Positions 33,300 to 46,478 of a stretch of DNA of 64,000 bases are shown here, piece by piece. The first letter of the stretch is position 1. Every line of letters starts with the position of its first letter. This stretch comes from Diabrotica undecimpunctata (taxonomy: Eukaryota; Arthropoda; Insecta; Coleoptera; Chrysomelidae): positions 122,903,961 through 122,967,960 of the forward strand of contig NC_092803.1 of the NCBI RefSeq assembly GCF_040954645.1, given 5' to 3'. The notes under the pieces are model-generated. The model saw only the letters and a program-made list of their open reading frames with translations, was not told where the DNA came from and did no database searches. Position numbers and translations under genes: made by a program.

Positions 33300-34640
33300 A
33301 CAGAGTGTGACTGCAGAACAGATGGAAGAGGCTAAAAGAAAATTATAAGATAGGAAGAGTGATAAAGAAATTTCAAGGAGCCTTGCAATTTCTTTCAATT
33401 TCTTTGCAAAATTACCGGCATTATCACTTGGACACTTCAAAACAGTTTTGGTAGATGGCATGAGCCACTAGCTCAGAACCGCAAAAACTTGGACTTGAGA
33501 TTTTACAGATTCATAAGAAAACAATTGTTGAAAATTGCGTTTGAATATGCGGAGTTAAATAATGTAGCGAGTACATTCAACAAAAAAAAAGGCTGCTGGA
33601 AAAGACTGGCTAAAAGGCTTTTACCAAAGTGATCATTTATCCGTTAGGACCCAGTTTAGAGAGCTATGGATTTTAACAAGATTCAGGTCATAAGATTCAG
33701 GTCACAAGATTTTATAAAAATTGAAAGGTCTTTTGCAGGACACTAATTTTACAGCCCACAGAAAATTTATTATGATACCACATAAAACGCCAAAGATATT
33801 GACTCCAAAATGGTAAAAAAACTGGCCGCAATAATTCTAGTGCAGAATGAAGCAAACCGTAACTATTGTTTGTTGCATGAGTGATACTCAAATTTATGTT
33901 CCACCGGTTTAATTTTTCCATAAAAAAGGATAAATCATAACTTCAAATATGTCCCTCCAGGAAATTTTAATTTAGTTTCCACCGCTTTAGTTTTTCCACG
34001 AAAAAGAATAAATCATCTTCTCTTCAAAGATGTTCCTACAGGAAATTTTATAATAGTAACAGAAACAGGTTATCAATACGGACGTATTTCTTGAATGGTT
34101 GAAACATTTTGTGCATGGCATTAAACCATCAAACGATGATTATGTCTTGTTAACTATGCAGATAACCATGAACAGCACTATTTTCTTCCTGCAGTTATAG
34201 TCTTGTTACATTCGATCTCATTCAGCCCTTGGACAAAGGGTTTTTGGTTCCCTCAATTTGCGTATACGATTGAAGTCGAGAAATTACTTGTTCAAAATTC
34301 AGGAGAGGTAATTAAACTCACAGATTTAGTAGCAATATTTAGATAAAATTATTCGGCCACAGCAAAAATTAAGCTAGCAGAAAATGCATTAAAGTCACTG
34401 AAAATCTTTTGATCCAAATATAATACTGGAAGAACTTTATGCATCTTCGTTAGTTACAGATAGATTACCCATCAAAACTCCAATTTCACCTTTTGACCAA
34501 CAAAATAATGCGCCAGCTATGCCTGAGAAACATACTGAAATGTTTCATCAAACTCAGGAAATTTCTTCGGAACCCTTAGATGAAATTAACAAGATCAAAG
34601 GAATCCTTGGTTGAAAATTAATAAATTGTTCAAATCATGA
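33300..34640 (+). pseudogene. Tigger/pogo-type transposase, heavily decayed
   Basis: From 33320: MEEAKRKL, then LGHFKTVLVDGMSH (pogo N-terminal HTH linker), LKIAFEYAELNNVASTFNKK and AAGKDWLKGFYQSDHLSVRT (second HTH). Later come VFLEWLKHFVHGIKPSNDDY with YVLLT near the DDE core, and a C-terminal ILEELYASSLVTDRLPIKTP-like stretch at 34.43 kb. Many stops. It is a different lineage from the 1.3-kb Tigger copy. Confidence 0.7.
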
Positions 34641-34733
34641 ATGTTGGTACCTAATAAATTGTTGGTACCAATTTTACTTTACCACTTCCAAAAGCTTGGA
34701 TGAGAGTATATCAAAAGGCAAAAAGGTATCCAC

Positions 34734-36109
34734 CGAACTGCGCGTCATTAAAAAGAGGCCACCTAGAATTTATAAGAATTTTTCAATAATTTTAAGTTTA
34801 TGCAATTTATTCTATTGTAAATAAACTCCCACGATGCATAAATACTTTTAAACAGCGCCCACTGGGTGCCAACAGGTCAATTAAGGGTAATAAGTTCGCA
34901 AAATTGATATCAGTGAATTGATATCGGAGAATGCAAGTGTTGTTTGTACGTTGTTTTTCTTGGAATATGGCTGTTCTATTTTTCAAAAATATTTCATTAG
35001 TGTAGAGTTGTTCAAAGAGTGAACTTGTGCAATTTTTAAATTTAAAACTATGACAGAGATTTACTAGATCTGTTCAAATTGTTACTTTGATTGATAATTG
35101 AATGAGTCAAAGAGAAGTGGCCAGACAGCTTGGAGTCAAGCTGTCTGGTCTAAGGCCTTACTGATCTCGTGTTTATTAATAGAGAAGAGGTGAACGCTCA
35201 CCGATTCTTCTTCTTCTTGCAGTGCCTATCCGTTTCGGATGTTGGCGACCATAATGACAATCTGTATCTTGCAAACTGCTGCTTTGAAAAGATTTGTGGT
35301 TGTTGTGTTGAACCATGTACGTAGATTTTTTAGCCTGGAAATAGCCTTCGCTTTCCTGGTCCTCATTTTTCTTCTACTTTTCCTTGTAGAATTAATTACA
35401 GCAACCCATATCTTTTACTGTTCCTCATGATGTGACCGAGGTATTCGATTTTGGCTGTTTTTATTGTGGTTAAAAACTCTTTTTCCTTTTGCATTCTTGG
35501 TCACCGATACATTACCGAAATTCTAGACGAGCATGCAATTCCTTTTGTGGGCGAAAACTTTATTTTCATGCCAGACAACGCGCTGCCACACGTATCCAGG
35601 ATGGTAACGCAATTCCTGGAAACCGTCGGTGAACCAAAAATGAATTGGCCGCTCAAAGACCAGATTTGAACACGAATGAGCATGTTTAGGACCAACTCAA
35701 ACAAAGACTAAAAAACAGAATACCTGCTCCAATAAATCGTGAGCAACTTCGATTGGCGCTCATGGAAGAATGGGTAGCTTTTCCTCAAGACAACATCCAG
35801 AATTTGATCAATTCAATACTAAGTCGAATGGAGAGTGTAATTCAAAATGGAGGTGGTAATACAGAATATTAAAAATCACGACTTTATTGTAATTTTTACA
35901 AAGAAAACAGAAAACATTTTCAATGCTAATTTTTACAATAGTCCATTAAAATCATCATTTTGGAAGAAGTTTTTTTTTACATTGGATATTTAAGAAATGG
36001 TTGCATACTGCTTTAGAATATGTTCTTAAACAATACACAAATTGTAGGGTTCTTAAAAATTAAAAAATGACAAAAACTTTAGGTGGCTTCTTTTTAATGA
36101 CGCGCAGTG
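34734..36109 (+). mobile_element. Tc1-like transposon, dead, split by a LINE
   Basis: Terminal inverted repeats: left ACTGCGCGTCATTAAAAAGA (34737-34756) and right, on the minus strand, CACTGCGCGTCATTAAAAAG followed by AGCCACCT; the right end is bordered by TA. Transposase pieces are MSQREVARQLGVKLSG at 35102 (N-terminal HTH), then after the inserted LINE YITEILDEHAIPFVGENFIF, MPDNALPHVSR (second Asp), EPKMNWPLKDQI, and a frameshifted C-terminus ending near 35870. Stops and shifts are frequent. Confidence 0.85.
35206..35500 (-). mobile_element. short LINE 3' end inserted in the Tc1-like element
   Basis: An 8-bp duplication TCACCGAT (35198-35205 and 35501-35508) flanks 295 bp of antisense LINE 3' end with a (GAA)n tail. 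Minus-strand frames give a basic region and KAAVCKIQIVIMVANIRNG, the usual last residues of the RTE-like LINE family. It splits the Tc1 transposase frame. Confidence 0.85.
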
Positions 36110-36539
36110 TAGTTAACATATCCGCCAATTAAATAAATGTTGTAAGAAAAGGAAAGAAAATACACGAAAAAGAGATAGAGACTAAGAATAACAGAAAGAG
36201 GTCAAAAGATCAGTTTAAAAGAAAATGTGAATGAAAAAATTGCAAAAAAAGAATAGTCGAAACAGAACTAACATTGGACATTGACAAAGTTAAATCCAAT
36301 ATGGGCTTTATAAAGAATGGCGACATAAGGGTTTTTCAACATACAAGGGCTTTCTTTGTGGTCATGTTCACACTCTTTCTGGCGCGTATTCTTAATCTAC
36401 TGCATGCATACTCTTAATCATCATGGAATTCAAGTGCAGACTAATGATATTTTTTTCTAATTTTAATAAACTTTTGTCATATCTCAGATGACTGTTAGTG
36501 AGAAGATTTTAATTTCTATATTATTTCAACTTGTGATAC

Positions 36540-36840
36540 AACCCTTCACTTAAGCGCATACTCCTACAACACCGCTTCCTCTACATTTGCTTAGCTTTGC
36601 TTCCAAAAGAATATTTCAGTATCCTCGTAGCATTTGAATATTTTTTTTTATATTTCTCAACAACTTGTGCATTTCTAGCTTGCGGTTTATTTTTATCTTA
36701 GTTTGAATAAGCTGGTGGTCGCTCGTTTCCACTTGAATGATTACAGTGGGTCTCGTACAATATTCTGTTTGTTGGTGGTGAAAAAATCGATTTCAATCAT
36801 GTCTATGGCGGTTCTCAAGTCCGCTTTCAGTTTTGTTTTT
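36540..36840 (-). pseudogene. LINE endonuclease-domain fragment
   Basis: On the minus strand short pieces read KADLRTAIDMIEIDFFTTNK, then SFKWKRATTSLFKLR-like text (degraded from …SDHQLIQTKIKIN…). This matches the end of the AP-endonuclease domain and its linker in RTE-like LINEs. It is heavily decayed. Confidence 0.5.
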
Positions 36841-37660
36841 TAATCATCGCTTTTAATTCGTGTTTCTTAATAAAGTGTAAATGTTCCCTCAAGAAATTAT
36901 ATTTCATAGTTTTTAAACTCCTCGTTAAATAAAATATACTTGATTTGTTACACCCTCCCCTCATTTTTAATAATTGAAAATTGAAACAAATTTAAGTTAC
37001 ATCGAAAACATATATTAATTCTTTCATAGTCGATATTTTTAATGTATAAAAATAGGGAATTTTGATTTATAACATATAAATAAAATACATAATCTATTAC
37101 AATTTATAAAATTGTTAAAAGTACACAACATGAACTAAATAGTACAGTAATACGACTAAATGCACAATCTGTTTTACAGATTTTTGACATACCTAATGTC
37201 TACTAGTGTCTTTTTGAATTCAACTTTCAAACGGTAACAATTTTCAAAATAAAATAAATAAAAAATTGAGTAAAATAAAAGTTTCTTTTCTACAAATATT
37301 TTGTTCTAATTTTATCTTTTTTTACCTTTATATAATTTTTGTTTATATTCAATATCTTACTCTTCCTTCTGTCGAACCTTTTAAACATATTTTTAATGTG
37401 TAAAACATTTTAGACTACATAATAATAAATATATCAGAAATTAAATTTTTAGTTGAGCTCGACTTTTAAATAAAAATCTTTTATTCATTTAATTTATCTA
37501 ATCTGCAACGTTATTCAATTAAACTTGTTAAGACTTCTTCAAAACTCACAACTTAGCAACAAATTACATAAAAAAAATGCTAAATATCCAACAAGCAGAC
37601 CGGAAAAGAAATAGATGGATTTGTCATCAAACGTTAAAGTAAAAGTAAGAAAAATCAAGG

Positions 37661-37664
<4 letters not shown>

Positions 37665-37714
<50 letters not shown>
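37665..37714. repeat. (TA)n microsatellite
   Basis: A TA run of about 50 bp. The flanking intron from 36900 to 39121 is AT-rich and shows no gene. Confidence 0.95.
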
Positions 37715-37717
<3 letters not shown>

Positions 37718-39119
37718 AGTATAATTTAATAAATTTTATCAGAGCTTTATCTAGGACAAAATAGTGACCAAAGAAATCAGAGAAAGACCAAGTTTTATTA
37801 TAAAATGACTTCAATGCCGGCAATGAAACTGATAATAAAATTATGGAATAAGAATAGATAAGATAGAAAACCCTAAAATAAGAAACTAGTATTTAAAAGA
37901 AACATAACTTCGATGATTAGATTAGACCATCGGTCCATGACCACCGGTGATTAGACCATATTACGGATAAATGCAATTTAAACAAGCGTATTTAAGCAGA
38001 ATCTTCCAAGTTCGAATAAAATATCAAAAAATAAATGAGACCAGGGGTTGGTCTATGAAAAAGAGCTTCGGGAAAATGAAGCTGTAGTACTTAGGTGTTG
38101 AAGTTTCTAAAAGACTTGTAATAGAACTTGAATTCGACCAATAATAACTTTAGCCAGAACGAAATATTTAAAAACAACAGGAATTATAATCCTATGCAGA
38201 ATTATTGAAAAAAAATCTATTGAACTGGGGAAAATACCAAAAACAGGAATATCTGAGGTCTAAAGCTTGAACATCTTCATCTGGAGCAGAAAAAAAAATA
38301 AAAGAGAAAAATGAAAAACAGTATTTAACGTCTGTGAAAAAGACATCTAATAGAATATCTAATAATAATAGTTCAAAAAATTAAAAAAAAAACAGGCAAT
38401 TTGGTTAATGTAAATTTGGAAGGGTAAGAACAAAAAAATATGTGGGTATAAGACCAAAATAGATGTTGGGAAAATGTTCTGAAGAGGGAAAATGTTCTGA
38501 AGAATGGAAATATAATTTAGCATGAAGCTTAAAAGCTAGTAGTTCATCAGATGCAGTTTTAAACATTCATATGTCTGAAGACCAAACCTGATATGTATAG
38601 AATATTTTTTTCAATTTTAAGTGATTTTTTAAAATTGCTCTGTAGTACCTTATTATAATATGAATTAGAACAAATTAGTTAAATATGACTACGTTGTTAC
38701 CGTTTGAAAATTTCGATTGTGAATGTCATTTATCTAAAGCACTGTCCCGAAGAGAAATATATTTCTAATTAACAATCTATATTCCCATTATTTGCGACAA
38801 AATTTAGAAATATTGTTAAATTTTTACTTATTCCACAACTATTTATTATGCTTTTATTTTACTGAATGTACACAGATAAAAGTTAATCTAATTTTGTAAG
38901 AAAAAATACAATTGATACATGTCTTCAATTTATTAAAATTTATACACTGGAAAAGAAAACAAAAATGAATACAGAAAACAGTGCAAAAGCATGAAAGACA
39001 AAAAAATTAGATCGAATGTTGTGTCTTATAAGATCAACTTAAAAAATATAAAATAAAACGCTGTCCCAATTTATAAGTCTGTTACTGGGAGATAAAACCA
39101 AATTGTTGATTTATGAGGC

Positions 39120-39121
<2 letters not shown>

Positions 39122-39196
<75 letters not shown>
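39122..39196. repeat. (TA)n microsatellite
   Basis: A pure TA run of about 75 bp. From here to 41280 the intron shows no supported gene. 40840-41220 has a little more sequence complexity and gives a 74-aa plus frame and a 66-aa minus frame, neither recognised. Confidence 0.95.
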
Positions 39197-39199
<3 letters not shown>

Positions 39200-41289
39200 A
39201 AAATTAGTAACGGAGAGATTATTTGAGGATTACCCAAAATACAAAACATGAGGGAAAAGATGAAACAAAACAAAATAGATGAAGTATGAAAGGAATATTT
39301 CCCAGAATTTGAAGTTATGTTGAATATTCCGGCTTTCTAGAGCCCTTCCGGTAAGGATCAACACATGAACGTCACCAAAACACAGAACCGTCCATCATCT
39401 TTCTGTTTTAAATTTCGTTTGAGTCTCGCTCAAGTACTCACTAAAAGTGGAATAAGAAGAAATAATAGAAATAAATAATAATTATAAAAATGATAATGTA
39501 TTTAAAAGGAATTGTATCCAAATAGAATCTTACCTACCAGCGAGACAAATGACTGAAACCTACTATTGAATGAAAAAAAGGGGACAAATAAGAAACAACA
39601 AAACATAATAGCACTTTGTAGATTTGAGCTTATTAATAAGGGGGTTAGATAACGAAAGAGAGAGAGAGAGGGAGTAATAGTTTTACTATTGTTCTTCAAC
39701 TAAATTTAGATGTGGAATTTGGTGAGTTTTTAGACATGATGTTGGAACTGTTTATGTATGACGTCATTGAATATATGAAGTACAACGTCAGTCATATTAG
39801 TGTTAAAATATTAATTAAAACGAAATACTTAATATATTTCATATTCTATAAAATATAAGGAAACCATGAGCAAGTTTGGCGTTTAATGCCCCTTTTTCTT
39901 CGGTTTGTGGAATGAATTATGGCAGTATGAAATTTTTATATTATATATTTCGAAATTTGTCACAAAAAAGGGAACCGTATAAAACCAAACAACACATGAC
40001 TTTTCTTACTAATCAGACTTATGGGTAAAGCTTTGTTTTCTATGTACAAAAATGTACAAAGTACTGTTTTACTACTGTCGTCGATGAATTATTCATTATT
40101 CAGGTAACTAAAAATAAAAGAAAAAGCAACTTTCAGTTGCAGTCGGAAAAGAAAATTGTCAAAAGATTTTCAGTTATAAGTGAAGAATAATAAAAAAATC
40201 ATAAAAATATAAACTTCGTCGAGTTTTTTATAGTCTGTTGCTGCATGAAAATCTTTGATGAAAATGTGTAAAATAATTTCTTAGTTATAAACAACGAAAG
40301 GAAACATTGGTTAAAATCTCAAATAAATCAATCTTATAACTCCCATATAAAAAAGACAATGGTCAAACATAAATCAGCAATTACATCTTGTTAAAGGACT
40401 TCTTTTTTCAGAGCATCTGAAAGTATGTAACAAACGGTATTGTAAAACAGAGAAGATAAGTAAAACACACAAAATATTTATAGGAAATGCTTGAAACAAT
40501 AGATTTTAACTTGGTAAACTAGATTTTTTTTAAGAGAAAAATTTAAATTTTTTTCTACATCCGAGCCAATTACAAATTTGTGAATAAATCCATGTGAAAA
40601 AGAAAAATTTTAAGTTGTGTTACGACGTATCAAAACGCTTTTAAGTTCAAATATTGTTATTTGTATAATTTAGTGAGAAATTCGGTATATTAGATCATTT
40701 CTTTGCCGTCCATTCTCAGAATATTTTTTTATGCCGACTTTACAAATTTAAACACTAATAAAACGTTCCGTTAGCCCTAGAGAGTTCTTTTGAAATATTT
40801 TAAATATTCCATTTTAAGATAAGTTTATCGTCCGCAGAGGGTACCGCCATTAACGTACCGCTCCGACAATTCTTGTCGAAATTCAACCTTTGTGGAACGT
40901 AATCCCCAAAACCGTTAATTCAAATAAGGTATTTTTTTCGCTAATATAAATATGCATAATTTTTCCGTCTGCCGCTAAAGATGTAACGTTTGGTGTCAAC
41001 ACCTCTGTTTATCGAATGACATCCTTTGTATTTCTCGATACTTCGCCTACTAGGTATCTTATTGTTCCCACTTGCAGGGTCTTAGTTACGATTGGTATTT
41101 TGCAACCTTCATCGCCCACAATATTTTTCATTTCGACCGCAATCGCTATTAAAATTCTACTAAGTGTCGGAGTACTTATCAGTGGAGTAGTCAACCATAA
41201 CCCAAACAATGATAAACCAATTGAACTTGTTCAAATTTGAAACTAAGCAATATTTATGCTGTAAACAGGTACTTTCCATCTTTTTAATT

Positions 41290-41650
41290 TCTCTCTCTTC
41301 ACTCCTGACCCTCCGGAGGGAGTGTAGTGGTCATCGTTATGTCGTGTATTGCCCGTCTCCAAAGATCTCTGTATCTGGTCATTTCATTTAACTCAATTCT
41401 TTTGTATATCACTGTAATTTGGTCGATCCATCTTGTTGGGATCTTCCTCGTGATCTTCAGCCTTCCACCTTCACTCGGATAATTCTTTCCATATTTTCTG
41501 TTTCTGCTCTTATAACATGTCCAAATTATTTTAATTCTTGGGGATGGACTTTGCTGAAGAGCCGTTTGTTGACCTGTACCTCGTTTAAAATTGAATTATT
41601 TGTTCTGTGGTTGGTCCACGGAATTCGTAATATTCTTCTATAGTCAGACA
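41290..41650 (-). pseudogene. LINE 3' end fragment
   Basis: On the minus strand: YRRILRIPWTNHRTNNSILN, EVQVNKRLFSKVHPQELK, GHVIRAETENMERIIRVKVE, RSRGRSQQDGSIKLQ and RPLHSLRRVRSEER-like text. It is the C-terminal tail of an RTE-like LINE. The sense copy at 62556-62850 belongs to the same family, including the CTCCCTC-rich 3' end. Confidence 0.75.
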
Positions 41651-41903
41651 ATTTTCAATTAAAGGTGACTATTCTACAAATTGAACTAAACGGTAGCGGC
41701 AACCATGTAAAATGTCAGCAGTAAATTCTTAACGGGGTCATTTTTATTGTGTATGCTTCGCCCATGTAAATAAGTGAAAAAGTAAGATAATTCCCATAAA
41801 ATTTGCCCCCGTAACAATATAAATTGGTGCGATTCACTAGTGTATAAGGAGACTAGTTCAATGAATAGTTTGAAAGATCGGTAAACTTATCAATATTTTG
41901 CTG

Positions 41904-41905
<2 letters not shown>

Positions 41906-41979
<74 letters not shown>
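41906..41979. repeat. (TA)n microsatellite
   Basis: A pure TA run of about 74 bp. The flanks to 42400 are AT-rich without genes. Confidence 0.95.
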
Positions 41980-41982
<3 letters not shown>

Positions 41983-42399
41983 CGTTCTTAGAAAGAATGG
42001 GATGAGAGAAATATGATATTTTAGTTTATTCGTTCCAAATTTTATATGTGCATAGACGTAGTGTGTTCTATTTCTTGGAAATATATTTATTAAATAGACT
42101 TTATTATTAACTTTAAAATAGTTTTGAGGTAAGTAAAGTAAATTTGAGGCAAGTTTATTCTTTATATAGTATTAACCCATTAACGGCCGCTCAATATACA
42201 AAGAGAAATTTGACAATTAATTTATTAGATTGGATTAAAAACACATAAATTAAGACTAATTTACAACCAAAAAGATTTTTTTTTCTCATTTTCAAGGAAA
42301 ACAGTACAATTTTTAATAAAGGAACATATTGTATCTTAAATGTAAATTAAATTTTAAGGTGAAAATTTTCGAAACATATAGTACTACTTTTACACAACC

Positions 42400-43190
42400 T
42401 AAATTCTTGCACTATCGTCTCTTTTTGTAATGTGGCCAGAATTGTCGAATCTGGTTTCATCTGCTAAAGCAAATTTAGATTGACGTCCATGTACTAAGTT
42501 TGACACTGATGTAGCGGTTTATTCACTATTATAAATTATAAATACAAATCTATGTCGGCTCATGCTTTCTCTTATAATGTGCACTTCTTTATCCTCATCC
42601 TTTGACCAATGCATATCAACTTGAAGCAGAGTGTGAACCAAATAATATACATATGCTAATAATTTTTTTTTATTCTATGTTATTAATTTCAAAATCGTGA
42701 CGGTTATTCTGCGATGCATAAATATTTGTAAAATATAGAATGCTCTCAATTACTTTTTTATCAAAAAACGGTGAAAAAATTTCAATATATGACTTGCTTC
42801 CATGGTTGGCTTTTATATAGTCTAAATATCAATCAGACTGATGTTGAATTACTACTGAGCACGAAGGAGTATCTGTTGTTACAACAAGACACATTTGGAT
42901 TTACTATTTTTGCCTGGTTTTTTCTTTGGACGTTTTATCTGTGGTTCAACGGAATATCATAATCAGAATCGTCACAATTCCCAACCACTTGTATTTCATA
43001 TGTACCTGCAATATCCGATTTTATTGATTCTTCACAAATAATATCATCATCAATGTCTTCTACATTAGAAACTTTCTAATCTAATCTCGGCGGCAAATAA
43101 ACCACATTAAGTGAGTCAGCATTTTCACAATCTGAGTCTTCTTCTAACAAAACTATTAACTCTTTAGTAGTTAGTGCCATCATCATTTCA
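42400..43190 (-). pseudogene. piggyBac-type transposase, N-terminal half, decayed
   Basis: From 43180 down the minus strand: MALTTKELIVLLEEDSDCEN, SLNVVYLPPRLD, stop, KVSNVEDIDDDIICEESIKS, DIAGTYEIQVVGNCDDSDYD. This is the acidic N-terminus with VYLPP typical of PGBD-like proteins. Then FSPFFDKKVIESILYFTNIY, ASQNNRHDFEINNIE and SAHYKRKHEPT match the start of the DDE domain. Many stops. It is a different family from the nested element at 48682. Confidence 0.75.
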
Positions 43191-43829
43191 TATTTCGAGA
43201 ATTTACTGAAATAAACAAATGCACTACTATATACACGCATTCACATGATAATAGTTTAGCTTACTTCATTTTAATTTATATGAACTTCATAATATATTTT
43301 TATATTTATATAAACAAATAAACACAAGAAAACTTTCAAATTAAGTTAAAAAAAAACAAATATAACGTTTACAGCACACAGCAATTCTATAAATAGAGAA
43401 TGATGTGTAATGACGAGATCGTATGTTAAAATTTCAGATTGTTTAGCCAAATGAAAAAATAAGTATTTTCCAAAGTTTTCTGTTTTTTGAAGTTCTGTAT
43501 TAGGTACTCTTTAATAAGAATAAAATTTTACTTTAATTTGTCAGACAACTATAAGATACCTGTCAAAAGACACATGATAATTTAATAATTATATCCGTCT
43601 TAGATTTAATTTTTACGTAATTACTTATGTGTTTAAATAAATAATTAAAATTTTTTTTGGAACGCCTCTGCAAAATTGATAAGTGGAATATGATTTCGTT
43701 GAAAAGTTATCGTTAATAACTTCGTTAAGTGCGATGTTGCCACGTAATCACCTTCTATTAAAAATTGTTTTAGTATCTAATAAAACATTTCAGTGGCGTT
43801 TATCTTTTTTTTTTGGCTTGTCGTAGGGT

Positions 43830-44150
43830 CCAATATTCACATCCGTATGTTAGTCTTAGAATATTAAGCACTTGATCAACCTCATCTTAAGAGTTCGTGA
43901 AATTTGAGTGTCCTTCCATATTTTGGTAATCTTTCGTACAGTGACTTTTGTTAGATCACATCTACGTTTTGTTTCTTTCTGTATTGTCCCTGTGTTTGTG
44001 ATCAATGATCCCAGATATAAGTATGAGCTCACAACCTCAAACCCGTCAATCGAGGTTATGTATGGAAGATTGTTAAGTAGTGTATCCACTATCATAATTG
44101 CATTCTTTGATATTTTTAACTGCAGACCAAATATTTGATTTTCGTTTTGA
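43830..44150 (-). pseudogene. LINE RT C-terminal fragment
   Basis: The minus frame 44095-43856 reads MIVDTLLNNLPYITSIDGFE, SYLYLGSLITNTGTIQKETK, RRCDLTKVTVRKITKIWKDT and LKMRLIKCLIF. YLYLGSLIT is RT motif E of RTE-like LINEs. It is truncated on both sides. Confidence 0.75.
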
Positions 44151-44159
44151 ACCAGTCCA

Positions 44160-45749
44160 CTTTTTTTTTATTTAACTTAAAAGAAAATCAAAATGCCGAC
44201 TAAGAGACTGGATTCAATTACTTATATAATATTTAATAGATTAACGTGACATTTAATTTAGACGGTACATATTATTTGATAGTATTTTCTTTATAAAATC
44301 TCCAAGTTTAATCATAATGAAAGGTGAATAGGATTAACTAAAAAATTTCACATTCTTTATATACATAACTTAATAATTTTTTTGCAAGCTTATTTATTTG
44401 AAATACAGTTAATCGGTTCCAAAGGGGACTTAGACTAAGTTCAGATTTAATTTATTCTTGAGCATATAGGTACATGTCATTTTATATAGAGTATTTAACT
44501 ATATTAAATATACATTTGTTTATAAATAGTGAGTTACATATTTTTTTTATTTTATTATTTATGCTCTTTTTAATATCTGTTACAGGTTTATGTAAATCTG
44601 TCTATACCTTGTATATATTTTCATTCCTTTTTACATTTTTATAGGTCTTCCTGTTTAGTGTTTCTTTTTGTATTATGATCATACCATTTGTTTTTGTTTA
44701 CTCAAATATCTAAAAACAGTGCCTGATTTTTGGCAACGGTTCCTTCGAAACACAAAATGGATCAGTGTCTTAAGCCTATTTCCTAGTAGCATGGTTAATT
44801 GAGTTTTACAGTGTGAGACAGTTTTCGTATATTTCCGGGAGTTCATCCGTTCAAAATTTGTTTTCATTATTAGAAGAAAAAATTAGCATACGGTTAGACG
44901 AAATATCATTCGTATCTCTGAAGGATCTTGAGTTAAGGCCATTGAGTTGTATATAGGTTTTCTGGGTATAATTTTTTTTTGTATATTTCGATGTTAAGTT
45001 TATTTAACTAGCTATTTCCATGTTGCGAATTTTCTTTTATGTGTTTATGTGTAACTAACGCTGATGAAAGTTGCTTATTCCAAAGACTCTTGAGTATGTC
45101 TAATTTGACGGAGATTCCTGGATTAGTTTGTCTTATATTTTTTGTTTTGTTTTTGGGAGCATGTGTACATAAACTAACGTAAAAAAGCAGTTACCAATTA
45201 GCTACAAGGGTAATAAAAGAAAGTAGAATGGTAGAAACTTTACACAAATTCCTTAAATAAAAAATCTACTGTTTCATTACCTTAAAATATTTAGTTTTCA
45301 GGTTTTCACTTATTTTTTTATTATTTTTCAGACATTTTGCGTGCTTACTTTCAGTTGTCTATGTCACATGATATATTTATGTTTCACTAATGCCCTTTTT
45401 ATATAGAATTTATACATAAAAACGCGTGAAGATGGTTGCATAGTGACCAATGTATAATTATTGTTATAACATAAAATCAAAAAGTATTAAAATGTAATAG
45501 TTGTTACGAATTACTATCTTAGGTTTGACTCAAAGCTGTAAAATTCTACCAATTACGTATGTTTAATCTTCCACTAAGCTAATGTACAAGTATGTACAAA
45601 AATGTAGATTATTTAATCAATTCTTTAATATTTGCTAGAGGTAGAGGTACAAATTACTAAAGTAACAATTTACTAAAAAATATACAATTTCAAAAAAATC
45701 TTCACCAAAGATTTCGTAACTGCACAAAAATTAAATATCAAAAACTCAC
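44160..45749. other. AT-rich intron, no gene seen
   Basis: No open frame with a recognisable domain, and no long repeat. Confidence 0.5.
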
Positions 45750-45965
45750 CCTTTCTGCTAATGATCTGTTTCCCACGCCCCTCATACTGCCTCTTCCTCT
45801 ACCAGAACCGCGCGACTTCCTTGGTTTAATACCAAGTGTATCACATATAGACTGACCTCCTCTGCAACTTCTTTTCGGTCTTCCGGACTCTATAGGCTTC
45901 TCGGCCTCCTTGAGTTTTGGCGAATCTTCTGGATTTTTAAAATCTTCTCGAGGTTCCAAAGGTAC
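45750..45965 (-). CDS. e(y)3: e(y)3 exon (d), AT-hook and RG-rich exon
   Basis: A 216-bp exon (72 codons), phase 0-0, with acceptor TTGCAG and donor GTGAGT. It begins VPLEPREDFKNPEDSPK and carries ESGRPKRSCRGG, a GRPKR AT-hook core. About 20 residues further on comes an Arg/Gly-rich tract (KSRGSGRGRGSMRGVG) and a short SLAER end. RG-rich tracts are common arginine-methylation or RNA/DNA-contact segments; that role here is inference. The exon sits between the 5.9-kb and 29.3-kb introns. Confidence 0.88.
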
Positions 45966-46087
45966 CTGCAATAAAATATGTGTTAAATGGAGTTTTACAA
46001 TGAAACGCTTTCAATTTGTTTTTATGATGACTATAATTTGAGATACACATCTATTATTCTGTCTTTATATTAAATTATATTTTTTTC

Positions 46088-46090
<3 letters not shown>

Positions 46091-46135
<45 letters not shown>
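46091..46135. repeat. (TA)n microsatellite
   Basis: A TA run directly abutting the 3' tail of the antisense LINE at 46136-46432. Another TA run starts at its other end. Confidence 0.95.
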
Positions 46136-46137
<2 letters not shown>

Positions 46138-46430
46138 TCTTCTTCTAGTTCCATGACCGTTATCGATCGTTGGATATCATGTTGGCTATCATATTCGCTA
46201 TCGTGACTTTATTGACAGCAGCTCTAAATAACGATGTAGTTGATTTTCGCCTTTGATTTTTCAGCCATGATGTTCTTCTTCTACCAGGACCACGATTACC
46301 TCGGATCTTTCCCTGAATGATCAGATGTAAAAGATCATATTTTTCAGGGTGTCTCATAATGTGACCGAAGTATTCCAGCTTGCGTTTGTTATTATATTGA
46401 CCAGTTGTGTTGTTTGGTTCAGCCGTCTAA

Positions 46431-46432
<2 letters not shown>
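46136..46432 (-). mobile_element. LINE 3' end inside a (TA)n tract
   Basis: A minus-strand copy of the 25.06-25.88 kb family. It reads RRLNQTTQLVNII, then MRHPEKYDLLHLIIQGKIRG, NRGPGRRRTSWLKNQRRKST and ANMIANMISNDR-stop at 46160, with a (GAA)n tail. (TA)n lies on both sides, so it probably inserted into one TA microsatellite, which hides its target duplication. Confidence 0.85.

Positions 46433-46433
<1 letters not shown>

Positions 46434-46475
<42 letters not shown>
46434..46475. repeat. (TA)n microsatellite
   Basis: A TA run of about 42 bp between the LINE fragment and the terminal repeat of the mariner-type element. Confidence 0.95.

Positions 46476-46478
<3 letters not shown>

Noticed and set aside
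37539..37823. 94-aa frame with long YIYIYI run
   Set aside because: It is translation of a (TA)n microsatellite, not a protein. The same holds for frames at 39082, 46349, 51214-51688 and 62083.
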